A DNA stretch of 64,000 nt from Polytrichum commune. Its lineage: Eukaryota > Streptophyta > Polytrichopsida > Polytrichales > Polytrichaceae. Every line of letters starts with the position of its first letter. Positions within the stretch are counted from its first letter, which is position 1. Made by a program: the position numbers and the translations under genes. The stretch lies in contig OX485806.1 of the NCBI GenBank assembly GCA_950295325.1, positions 22,070,001-22,134,000 of the forward strand. The letters are read 5' to 3'. A model generated the notes under the pieces. The model was not told where the DNA came from. It was given only the letters and a program-made list of their open reading frames with translations, and did no database searches. Shown piece by piece: positions 49,801 through 61,522 of the stretch.

Positions 49801-50465
49801 TCGCATGGACATGACTATCCTCCTTCCTTCCTTCCTTCCTTCCTTCCTCTTTGTTCTTCATCATTCTAACTATCTTCGCCTCACTTTCTCTTCCTTCTTA
49901 CATTGTGAATGAGTATACCAAGTTGGATCTTTCTTTGCCCTCATCATAAATTGTGTTCAAGGAAGCTAGATTACTAGATTCCAAAAATAGTACTATGACT
50001 ATGACTATGTGATTTGTGTGACTCCCAACCAATGTAATATTGCCATGTGCCAGAATTTTCATAACGTTTATCTACGAACCCCTAATGGCCAAAGCAAAAT
50101 CACCCCAAAATTGTCTATAATGGTTTTGTCCAATTCAGAAGCTCGTTAGAGAGAATTGGCACCTCTTATGATAGATCTCACCGTACAGAGAGAAGCTTCG
50201 TAGCATTAAGGTTGTTCACTACACCGATAATGGTATTTAGTGCAATTTACTTTTTAAAATTATTCAACACTAGAACTTCTTACTTTACATCTCAATTTCT
50301 ACCGACAAAGATGAAATAGGCTAGTATATATGGACATCACACAACATAAACGACTTTACATGAGAAAAATGTACATTCTTAACCAAAAGATACATAGCAC
50401 CGCGAAACAACTCCGAATAGTACGTGACACTAAATACCGTAAACGGTGTGGTCTCTCATGGGTCA
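46861..50465. other. Upstream flank of the wax gene and spacer
   Basis: The first 500 bases carry CT/GA-rich leader-like sequence. Beyond it no coding exon is recognised. C/G homopolymers lie at about 48031-48055 and a (CTTC)n microsatellite at about 49819-49848. Several sites near 47.9-49.6 kb repeat the phrase 'cccacatcgtt(g/a)', suggesting a diverged repeat unit of roughly 300 bases. Confidence 0.35.
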
Positions 50466-50469
50466 CATA

Positions 50470-50957
50470 CAGTCCACCCTCTATAAATGTTAGGCACTGG
50501 AGTAAAACTTTCCTAACATTTATAGTGAGTTAACATTGTAACAGTTATAAAGGGAGCTTTTTGAATGCTTAACAAATATAAACTCATTACAATTATGGAG
50601 GGAGAGTTTTGTAAAATTATCATATATAAAATATGTGTATCAAATCAATCTTTTATCTTTATGAAACAAAATAAGAATCAATATAGTCCAGATGAATAAT
50701 TTGATCACAAAAGTCAAATTTGGTGGCTTTTGCCACTTTGAAAGGGTGTGAGTCAATGTAATGGATGTCATCACACAATATTGGATGTATTTCGTAGGTT
50801 AACATTTATAAGTGGCAAATTAACAAAGAGGGGAGTAAATTATTGTTAACATTTAACATAGTTAACATTCTAGTTAGCAATATAAGGGAGGCACGATTTT
50901 GTTAACAAATATAATGAGTTAACGTTTATAAGTGTAACATTTATCGAGGGTGGACTG
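50470..50957. mobile_element. pogo/Tc1-mariner-like MITE (488 bp) with TA target duplication
   Basis: Ends CAGTCCACCCTCTATAAATG (50470 onward) and CATTTATCGAGGGTGGACTG (ending 50957) are inverted with one or two mismatches, and TA flanks both sides. The interior repeats GTTAACATTTATAA-type motifs. CAGT...ACTG ends with a TA duplication are typical of the pogo group. No ORF. Confidence 0.75.
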
Positions 50958-51299
50958 TATGGAAATAGAGCGGCATTATGTCCTCTTTCAACTAGGCCCC
51001 ACCCTCACATTCCCTATGTCATAATAGGGGTGTCTTTGATGACAGGAAAGTTATGTTAGCTTTCTAGGCCGGCCAATCGGTGGCAAGAATTCCGCCACCC
51101 TCGAATTGGCCAATGGGGTGACCAAATTCAAGGCCCGATTGCTTGGCTGTGGTCAGGCAATCCAATTTAATGGCAACCACAAGTATAGTATTGAAATTAT
51201 ATTTTAATATGCGAGATACAAGATGACAATACTATTAAAATTCTCAGGGATCATGAACCTGTGAAACATCATCTTTAACGTCATCAGAGAATGTTGGAG

Positions 51300-51345
51300 A
51301 AGATTCGATAGATGTCCGGCTTGCATGCATGCATGCATGCGTGCA
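51300..51345. repeat. (GCAT)n microsatellite
   Basis: About five copies of GCAT at 51323-51344. Confidence 0.8.
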
Positions 51346-52069
51346 TTCTGGACCGTCCGATTAAGTGTTGAACAACGAGCCTTCATCTTCAATGAAACCG
51401 GAGACTTGGCTATTGGTTACGGATGAACCAATAGCCGGCCGGTTCAAGTTCAAGGCTTTAGAAACATTACCAACGGTCGTAGAGGGATTTATCGAATATA
51501 CATTCAAATGAATGAAAGAAAACCCACCAAAAGTTGTCAAGACGTAGCCGGTAGGACTTGGAAACACTAGGATTTTGACCGATTATGCCCAAACCTTTTC
51601 CCGGACACTAAGTTGTTAGTAATTGGAAGGGGATTCCTATGCACCGAAACACACCTTCTTTGGATTTCATATGCAAAAGTTATAAGGGTTCAAAGTTTGA
51701 TGGGTAGAATACCCAAAACATGTTTGTCGTGTAAATAGCGATCGTGTGTCACTGCAGTTCGAGTACCAACCACCACTAACAAACAACACTAAAACATAGC
51801 AAAGTCACACATAAACAACACACCTCGACAGAGAAGGAAGAGAGTCAAACACTCATAAGAGCTCTATTCTCTCTTCAAATGCACCCAATGAGTCAAGCTA
51901 TCTCTCACTCCATCACGGAAGAATCCAAGAGTGTAAGAAAGGGGAGAAGAACTCAAGATTTATTGCAAACACATGCAATCTTCACCTCACACAAGCTCTC
52001 TCCAAACACTCATTCACAAGACTTGACTTGGCAAGAATGCCAAGCCAAGGAGGAGGCTCCTCACTTAGG

Positions 52070-53100
52070 GGGGACGTTAAATACCCCCCCACGAACTTTT
52101 CGGAGTGTCAGCGGGCTGGGGCAGCCGCCCGGCCAGAAAATCCGAATTTTTTGGACCCGACCGAAAACTGTTGCCCGCCCGCCCGCCCGATTTCGAAAAA
52201 ACCATTGCCCTTGCATTCTTGAAGGCCACTTACTCACAAATCCCATATTGAGTGCACTTCACCTTCAAGGGCCAAAATCCAATATATATGTTCACTTCCA
52301 TTGAATAATAAGCAATTGACTAGGGTTTCATTATCAAAGTGAAACCGTCAATAAAACATGTAATTAACTTCGAAGTCAAAAATATTACAAAACCCTCACT
52401 AACACTAAGGTTATAATTTTTGTGATTCACAATTTGAAATTGTCTTTGTCATTTTAAAATGACACTTAAATTTAGTGTGCTAATTTAGTATGTGTATTTT
52501 ATAATATTTTAGGTAATGCCGTCTACTTTCAGAAGTATTCATACGCATTCATTAATATCAAGTGGGATTAAATATAATTAAGTCTAATTAATCTTCATTA
52601 ATCTTCATTAATCTTCATTAATCCCAAATAAATCAGAAACTATGATTACCAAATTAAGTAAACCTAATTGATTATAAAATGTACTTACTGTAATTAATTA
52701 ATTCCAATGAGTTAATTCTAATAACTAATTTCTGGAATCAATTCCAATGAGTTAATTATAATAATTAATATCTAAGATTTTGTAATATTTTTGACTTCGA
52801 AGTTAATTACATGTTTTATTGACGGTTTCACTTTGATAATGAAACCCTAGTCAATTGCTTATTTACTCAATGGAAGTGAACATATATATTGGATTTTGGC
52901 CCTTGAAGGTGAAGTGCACTCAATATGGGATTTGTGAGTAAGTGGCCTTCAAGAATGCAAGGGCAATGGTTTTTTCGAAATCGGGCGGGCGGGCAGCAGT
53001 TTTCGGTCGGGTCCAAAAAATTCGGATTTTCTGGCCGGGCGGCTGCCCCAGCCCGACTCTGACACTCCGAAAAGTTCGTGGGGGGGTATTTAACGTCCCC
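52070..53100. mobile_element. Mutator-like non-autonomous element with about 320-bp terminal inverted repeats
   Basis: Arms at about 52070-52392 and 52778-53100 are near-identical inverses, beginning GGGGACGTTAAATACCCCCC. CCTCACTTAGG flanks both sides (52059-52069 and 53101-53111), an 11-bp duplication; if the outer C/G pairs belong to the element it is 9 bp. Long TIRs with a 9-11-bp duplication are the hallmark of MULEs. The AT-rich 385-bp centre has no transposase; it holds a few copies of TTAATCTTCA at 52590-52625. The arms carry GC-rich (GCCC)n and CGGGCTGGGGCAGCC blocks. The high arm identity suggests recent movement. Confidence 0.85.
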
Positions 53101-53111
53101 CCTCACTTAGG

Positions 53112-55180
53112 AGCCTTCCTCTCCACATCTAGATTCATTCATCCAAATCTAGATGGATGAAACCCAATGGATAAGGTGCGGCCGTCGACGCCGCATACCG
53201 TGACATGTCGGGGGAGGGGCGGGGTTTGATGTTCACATGGTCAACATTCTCATAATAAATATGTATTTATCATGCAAGATTTTAGGGTGTTTGTTTTAGC
53301 ACCCTCTACCTTGAGGTACGTGGGCCTTATACGGGCACTTTTAGCTCTTCACCCACTTCTCGTAGCATTCAAAAACACACATTTAGTGCGAGATGATCAG
53401 CAAATCCAAATCGTGCCCATAGCCATTTCCTCACAATTTCTAGACCTCGTATGAATATCTTATTCCTTGTCAAAGTGAAGATTCCCTGAATGATCATATA
53501 GGTCCCCCCCCCCCCCCCGCTCTCCCTCTAATTATGTTGACTATGGATGTACTCCAATATATTCTATAAATGATATGTGAAATTTCACCATGTAATCCAA
53601 GTTTTTTTTAAATCATGTGTGTTTGTTCATAATTCCAGACATAACCCATGGGTACTTCACTAACTCATAGTCTAAGCATATACGTGCATCAAGTCTTCTC
53701 TTGGGGAGGTGGGGGGGGGGGGGTATTTATCTAATTTTGTTTATTAACACTTTTTTTCCTACTTCCACTTTGTCCCATTCTCTTGCACCCTATGGTAGTT
53801 TGAACTTTATTTTTTCCCATTTAAACTCAACCTTTTATTAATTCAAACAATGCCTCTTTTGCATTGTTTAAAATCATCACATGTGTGGTGTTCTAAGGCA
53901 CCCTTTATCAATAAGGCAACCCATTGATATATTCTTAACATACTCAAAAGGCAAGGGAATACACGATGGCCTACACAATAGCTTATATGAGCCCCCAACA
54001 AGTACCGGTATTGAGATGAGATTGGTCTATGAGATTGAAACTACATCTAAGTGGCACAATGACATCTAAGTGAGAAAACAATCATAATATCTAACATGGG
54101 TGATAAGATCGTAACATCTCACACAGGTGTGCTTTCAACATTTTCAAAAACATGTAATATATATGCTATCATATGGATTTTCAACCGCTTTTTTCAAAAT
54201 AAAAATGACTAAATAGACATTGAGAAATGTCATACAAAATTTCGGGCTTACATGCTCACTCTTCTAAAGTTGACACCTCTAGATAGATAGATATGAGTGG
54301 TATACTACAACATGCTTGTTGATGAGAATGGATATCAAAAATACATCTGTTGCAATGAGGTTGGATGCTGTGCTCATAATGTAGAATTTAAAATTGAATT
54401 TAACATTGAGTTCAATTCAAAAAAATTAAAAAATCATTATATATGTATATGTGTATATGTGTATGTGTATGTGTGTATGTGTATGTGTGTATGTGTATGT
54501 GTATGTATATATGTATATGTATATGTATATATAATAATAGGACAAAGTTTTGGAGGTTCTTACGCTAGGGTACCCATAATTGAACTTTCTAGAAGTTGAA
54601 TTTTAAAAGTATAAAATTGAATAGTTACATGATTCAATATACTATAAAGCTATACATTTGGAATCCTATAACTACAACCTACAAGAAAATGTCAAATTTC
54701 AACATTTTAAATACATGGCGATTGCTCTAAAATGACATAAACCAAAATACATAAATATTTATAATATGGGGAGTTAACCACCTCTAGAATAGGTGCACGA
54801 GATCGTCCCTATTCGTATGGGCCACATCGATTCTCTAAAAATCCACATTAATTTTTCAACCCACGCTAAATCTTCAGTTTAAATATGGTGTGGGCCATAT
54901 CAAATGTTTTCTAAGAATAGATGATGTGTGTGACTATTTTATTTGTTGCTTCTTTTGTCCTTGAACTTATACTCAAGGTGTCGGTCAAAAGTCTCCAATT
55001 GGGGGGCGGGGGGGGGGGGGTGCACCCCTCTTGAAATCCTGGAAACATGTGCTTTCATAGAGTTTTCTACCCCTCCCCATTATTATAACACATAAAAGTT
55101 TAAGTGGAAAAAATATATATACATACATGTCGGTGTGGAAGAAATAAGCCCAACACATGTATACAAACCTTCAAGTTTTA
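53112..55180. other. Spacer with homopolymer and dinucleotide tracts
   Basis: C run at about 53506-53518, G run at about 53710-53725, TATGTG/TATATG microsatellite at 54437-54533 and G run at about 55003-55020. No gene recognised. The facing C and G runs at 53506 and 53725 could bound a short foldback element like the one at 30-374. Confidence 0.45.
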
Positions 55181-55654
55181 GTACTTTGAAAGTGTTGGGG
55201 ATGGCGGGGCGGGGGTGTTGAAGTGTGAGGGGTGCTATTGTGCTCCTGGGAGTTTCGTCACATTGTTGCAACAAGTTGAGGTTGTCTGGCAACCAATTGT
55301 TGTGGGTTAAGGTGATGATGCTGGTGGTGTTTGGATTTATTTGGGTAGCTGATCTTGCATGTTTTAGGGCTTTTGGGACAAGGTTGCATTTTGTATTGAG
55401 CCATTTCCTTCTTGATGGGTAGAGAAGGTTGGCCCAAATGAGCAAAAAATCCTTCTTTTATATGTGGTGAGTGGTATTTGTGAAGTTTATGGAATATATG
55501 GGTGGGCTAGAGAAGTAGGGGTCTGGTGGCAAAAGGACTTGATGGTGTGCTTGAAGGGGAATGTGTTGGGTGGGTAATCTCGGGAAGGGTTTGATGTAAT
55601 GGTTGTTTAGGAGGTAGATTTTAATGGCATAACCTCATGGTCGTGAGGGTATGT

Positions 55655-56043
55655 TAAGGTAGGGGTGGCTATTTCCGTCCAAATTTCAGATGTGCCTAGT
55701 TGGGATGCTGAAACTTTTTAAAAAAAAATTTTGAGCGCTCCGCAAAGCTAGTGCAAGAGCAACTATGAAAAAATCAGAAATTTCCGGCATGTTTATGATT
55801 TCCTACAAATTTTTAAAGGAAACCTTATAGAGTGACCAACACTCGCACATAGGGTACGTGGTATATCCACTGGGTGGATTTCTAAAACCGACCGCTGGCA
55901 GCCAATGAAATGTTGGTAGCGCTGTGAACGGTAAAAGCACCTTGATAGGTGCTTTTGTAAACCCAGGTAAAAGCACCTAAAAAGGTGCTTCCGACATAGG
56001 GGTTGACTTTAGGACCCACACGGAAATTGCCACCCCTACCTTA
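55655..56043. mobile_element. MITE (about 389 bp) with TAAGGTAGGGGTGGC ends
   Basis: TAAGGTAGGGGTGGCTATTT at 55655 onward pairs, with one mismatch in 24, with the inverse ending CCACCCCTACCTTA at 56043. The interior has a further hairpin set (AAAGCACCT / AGGTGCTTT, repeated). The target duplication is unresolved. Confidence 0.7.
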
Positions 56044-56371
56044 GTTTGTTGGGTTTTATTATGTACTAAGTATGTATGTTGAGTATCTAGCCCATAGCCA
56101 AGTCAGTCTGTTAAGAGGAATGGTGTTTTTGAAGAGTTTGTCTTGATTTGTATAGTGGGTGAGTTGGTGATGACATCTTTACGCGGGTTGCATTCTTGCA
56201 TTTGTACATTGAGGTGGGGGATAGATAGGCTCAGTTGGACATACTATTTGTGTTGTGATTATGATGTTTTTGGAGCAAATAAGAGTTATGTTCTTAAGAT
56301 TTCATCTTTTGTGAGGTTGGAGAATATTCCAGACCTTGGACAACTAACCAACTAATTCAACTATTAGTTAA

Positions 56372-56695
56372 CTACACAAAAATGATATTTAGTGTTTGAT
56401 ACACTAAATACGAACCCATACACTAAATATCAATAACCTTATGAAAGTCAGTAACATTAAATGTAAACTCAAACACTAAATTTCAACTATGGTAGTATGT
56501 TGAAGTTACAAGTTTGAATTTAGTGCTAGTAAGGATATGAAAAAAAAGGATATAATAAGGGCGATGGCAGTAGGCAAGCTAGCGGCACATTTATGTCTAA
56601 CACTAATTATCAAAGAATTGAAAATTAGTGTTGAGCATGGTAGGGTGGTAACAACACTAAATATCATCAAAAACTAAATATCATATTTTGTGTAG
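56372..56695. mobile_element. MITE (324 bp), intact relative of the 20604-21459 element
   Basis: CTACAC (56372-56377) and GTGTAG (56690-56695) end an element whose interior matches the outer MITE at 21148-21459 over almost its full length (GATATTTAGTGTTTGATACA; CTAGCGGCACATTT; TAGGGTGGTAACAACACTA). No insertion is present in this copy. Confidence 0.75.
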
Positions 56696-57560
56696 TTTCC
56701 TTTCGTAACTATAGTTGTTTGCGATTAGACTTGCCAAAAAATGTAGTTAACTATAGTTGTTCTAAATTCGGTCTGCCAAAAAATTTTAGCTAGCTATAGC
56801 TATATCTAGTAAACTGAAGTTGAGCACAGCTGGTTCACAGAATTTTGTTGTAGTGTTGTAGTGTCATGAGCATGTTATTTGTGTTGGTCGTGTACATGGA
56901 GGTTGATCTGGAGCCCAACACCCTGAATAATCGTATAAAGGCATTTCTTGATGATTCTCAGTGGCCCGAGCATATTAAAGACCCTCAATTGAAGCAAATC
57001 AAGAGGTGAACTTCTTTGAGTATATGATAATACTCGACAATTTCTACTTAACTATAGAAGTCCTTGAATTTGATCTTAAATTTTTCTAGTTAACTATAGT
57101 TGTTCTTCAAATCGGTCTGAATTTTTTCTAGTTAACTTTGGTTCCCTAAAATGTATTGAAAAAAACATAGTTAACTATAGTTATTTTGGCAGTTCTCCAA
57201 CGCATGGAATATTCTAGTAGGTTGTGGTTGTAGTGGTAGGTGTATTCCATTGAAATTGGAAATTGTATGTTGTTTTTTGGCACCCCATTTGTCTTTTGTA
57301 ACTTATGTGAAGGTTTAAATGAGGTGATACGCGTGATTGGTAGTCCTAGCGGTATGTGGGGGTGGCGAGGGTAGTTGGGGGAATAAGATATAGCAATTGA
57401 GGTGGCAAATATTTCGTGGGGGGGATGGTGTAGCACGTAATCCTTAGGAAGATGACCACTACTTGGAGGAGGGCGTTCTTAATTAATATTCTACATCTAA
57501 TGTGATATTTAGGTGGCAATTCTTTAGGTGTAAGGCATCGTGTCTTTTAAGCAAATTTTT

Positions 57561-60500
57561 GGCAAGGGCTTGGCAAATCATATATAGTGCAGGGTGAAGG
57601 GGATTTTCATGCTTGCTTTTTGCGAGTTTGATTTTATGTAAATACTCAAATGTAGATCATCAAGCTGAGATCTTTAAAACTTATCATTGAAAGTGATGTT
57701 CAAAAGCACATGATTGAATTTGGTTTCAACTGTAAATTTTAGGACCTTAAATATTTGAAATTTGGAAAGAAAAAAAATTCATACTCCTTGAATTCATCAT
57801 ATACTAGAGGTCATCATCACAAAACCTTGTAGAAAAAAATCAATTTAATGTAATTTTATCATATTTTAACAAATTTTAGGCAGTTATTTGTTTAATATCA
57901 CCTACTTGCACACCACTTACATTGTCTTCTAAAATATATAGACTTTTCTTGGAATTTTTTGGTCATCATAAATTGCTTAGTTTTTTAAATCAATATGTTT
58001 TCTGAGTGTCTATGAATTGTTTATTCACAAAATTCAAAGTTAATGTATAGTTTTGAATCACTTCACTTGAACCCAAGGAGGACCAGGAGCTATCCACTTT
58101 ATTGTGCTTGCACTTGCATACAATGTAAGATTCTCTAACTTTTAGACTTGACCCAAGAAGGATTCTAGAGGTACCAACAACATCATTGTTTTGTATAAAT
58201 AGTACAAAGTTCAAACTTATTGATGGTCTATATGAGATCTTGAGTGGAGGTTGTCCTTGTATACGTACATTAAGATATCCCAACAAATAGCACAAAGTTT
58301 TGATGATTTCATCGGAGTAATGATGTGACATGTCCACTCGCTTGCATGAAGCTTTTGAAGTTATACTTATGACCACACATTTGAAAGCTAGATTGTCCGT
58401 AGATGACTAACTCTAGAGAGGTGACTTAGAAAAATTTAGCTCGAATGATGTGACCAAAGATACGATGTATTTTCTAATTTGTACTAAATTTTGCAATTTT
58501 GCAGAGGTAATATGTGATGGATAAAATATGCCATATTGGATTATAACTAATGTACGGTCCTATAAAACATATCCAATTTTATTTTATTTAAATATAATGT
58601 ATTGTGTGGCATAAATCATTTTCATGTTGGTAATTGTGCATTTGTGTGTTGTTTGTGCCATTGAGTATATAATGGCAGCAATTTTGAAACCTAAGTTATT
58701 CAAGTTTAGAATTTTTGGTTGTCAATACAAAAGAAACCGCCATTTGGAACTCAATGTTTCATCGTGTCATTCGTTTATAACTTAGTCTTAGTTTTGGCAC
58801 TCAAACTGTTAGAAATATCTCTACATGTTATGTTTGGCTTTCATTTTTCTAATTCACTTCAATTCATTATAATAAATTAAGGGGCTTAGAAAACACCCCC
58901 CTTCATATTTTGTAAATAATTATATGGATCCTTAAAAACATCATGAATTAGATAAACATGTACTTGAATGGTCCATTTAATTAGTCCAGGCCATCAAAAT
59001 ACCCCCTACAATAATATGCCTCGCTCACCCTTGATGTACAGCCCTCCCCCAGAAGCCACTCCCTCGTGTGGCTACTGCTTTGGTTGGGAGGTTTGTTGCC
59101 CACATACTGGAACATCATGTTGTGCTGCACATATAGTCACACCCAAATATTTGTAGGATGCCATAGCATTAATTTGTGACACATACATAGGAGGACCGAG
59201 GTTCCACATTTCCACTTCCATGGTGATTCTGCCTTACTTATGTATGGTGACCTTCAAAGAGGTCACCTCTTTTATGCAAAAGAAGTTTAGACATACATCT
59301 CGTGAGTCATATCATCTAGGCCTCCACTTAGCACGAAGAATAGTATACGTCTCAAGAATAAATATTTCTAGTAAGTCTTGATGGATTTGGTTTCAATTGA
59401 AAAAGACCAATGATCTGATGTCACTTTGTTAATACATGCACAATGTAGAAATAAAATTAGTGTTGTTTAGAATGTTACTTTAAATTTCAAGAAGCTAAAA
59501 GTATGGAGTCTGTGATTAATAAGGGAATTAGACAAAAATGAGAGGGTCGTGGTGAAAATCACGTTTTTATTTGTCACGGTAAGGGTAGGTGGAAAATTGC
59601 TCAATAGCAATACCAAAGCATTGAGATTATAGTAGGCACGGTGGAATATGTCCAAGGAATCAAGGAATATTTCATAAAGTTTGTAATCAAGGCAAAGGTA
59701 CAAGGAAATTTATTGATGTCAATTGAAGGTTGTCAAATCACCATTGCTTCATGATTTATGTTTAAAATCTCTTTCTTCAAATCCTTCAAGTGTCATGCGC
59801 TTGTAAATAACAGTTTCTATGGATTGTGGCAATGAAAGTATAAGCGTGTCTCCTACCTTCGAGAAATTCAAAAATACTTGCTTAAGGAGTTATGATGTTT
59901 TGGCTGAAAACAGTAATTCAACATGTTGCAAGTTTGTTGACTTGAATTGAGCCACAAGCCTAAAGATATTGTATGCATTCTGAAAAAAGAAGTACTTCAT
60001 AAAGTTTGTAATTATTGACAGAAATCTTTAGGAGCTTCATTGAAGATTGAAGGTTGCTTCATTGCTTAGTTGTATCATGAGATCTATTCAAATCTCACGG
60101 TATACTTAATGTGTTCAATTGTCATCGTGCATTATTTTCTACTACAGTAGTTGTTTAATTTTTTGTAATACTTCATTCTAAGGGAATTCAAATTGACAGC
60201 AACAAATAAGTAGTGTGTTGAGGCATGCTATTAGTGAGGAGGACTTTGCCTTACTTGTTCCTCAAAGCTTTTTGTGACAAAATACTTAGTGTTGGTGATG
60301 TGTTTGTAAGTAGGTTTTTCTTTCCTAAAATATTTACCAAGGGGTGTGATATATTAATAGAACGCCCAAATTATTTGGACCTAATGACTAGGTCCCAAAC
60401 TAGACAGGTGGTTAAGTTCTCCAACATTATCTTTACCCTAAAATTTGTTGGCCTTTGATTCTAGTGTTCCACGGAGAGTTCGCACACTTCCATGTCGAAA

Positions 60501-61522
60501 GGAGTCCAAATTTTTGTCATCTGGTGGTTTTAGACAACTTCGTCCACACATGAAAATGGCTCAAGAATTTGAAAGTCCTTGATTTGTTCCAAGATAGACC
60601 TTTGAATAGAATAGTGCATATTTCCACAATGTATTCAAGAATACATCTAATGTAACTGAGATTCAAGTTCAAATCAGATTGATAGTCAACTTTGTGTGTA
60701 ACCACAAGATGAAACCAAGGGTCATGTGACAATGAATGGTATTCCATGTTCAATCATGTCTAAAGAGCAGGAACATGTCAACATCTTCAATCAACTACTA
60801 TGTACAAATTGTAAATCCTTGTAGATTTGTCAACCTCCCCAAAGACAAAGTTGTTGCAAGTGCACTGAGAGGCCACAATAAGGTTAATTTTTGCACTTAT
60901 TTCCATGACCACTAAGAGTCCAATATCAAAAGTTGTGGAGTGTAATAATGTGTGAGATTCTCATAATGGAATACAAACAACTTTAGAAGCTCTATCTAGC
61001 AAATTGTCAAATGATTTAAACAACTATAATAGTCCTAGCCAGTACTGGATGTGAAGAGTAGAGATTGTGAAACTTATTTGGCATATCACTGTCAGAAGAA
61101 TTGAGGAGCATTTACCTTCAGCTCCTTTATTACAACCTCCAAAAGAGGAAAGCAGAAAATTTAGAAGTAACATCCTGCAAGGAATGGATTTTTTAACCAT
61201 CTCCCAACATATATGATGACTATTTGTGAAGGCTTTGCTCCTTTGTTCAAAGCAAGAAAACCTCTAGGCCCCATACATTCAATCACAATCGAGCTCTACA
61301 GCAGGACTAATATGTTCTACCTACTATAATGTTAAGTCTATCTGATATGTACATATTTGAAAGAGTCTCAGATTTGCTTACTTGCAGAAGCCTATCACAG
61401 ACCAGAAAACACCTTCTCCTAAAGCACCTTGATTCATCACAACCTTCAACACAATCCCAAAATAGGAACGTGTGATACAAAGAAAAGGATCAGAGGTATT
61501 TGTCCTCTACAACCCTAACCAA
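57561..61522. other. Intergenic region with no supported gene
   Basis: AT-rich with short open frames only. The last few hundred bases are the 3' flank of the SNARE gene on the minus strand. No repeats or RNA genes recognised. Confidence 0.4.

Larger units (their letters stand above)
55180..57560. other. Second G+T-rich tract, interrupted by two MITEs
   Basis: Composition on the + strand is again strongly G and T, as at 690-2400. The MITEs at 55655-56043 and 56372-56695 interrupt it and lack the bias. Minus-strand frames (55083-55445; 57146-57436) are proline- and asparagine-rich from composition, with no recognised domain. GTTAACTATAGTTGTTC-type motifs recur at about 56706, 56745, 57089 and 57171. 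Confidence 0.4.
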
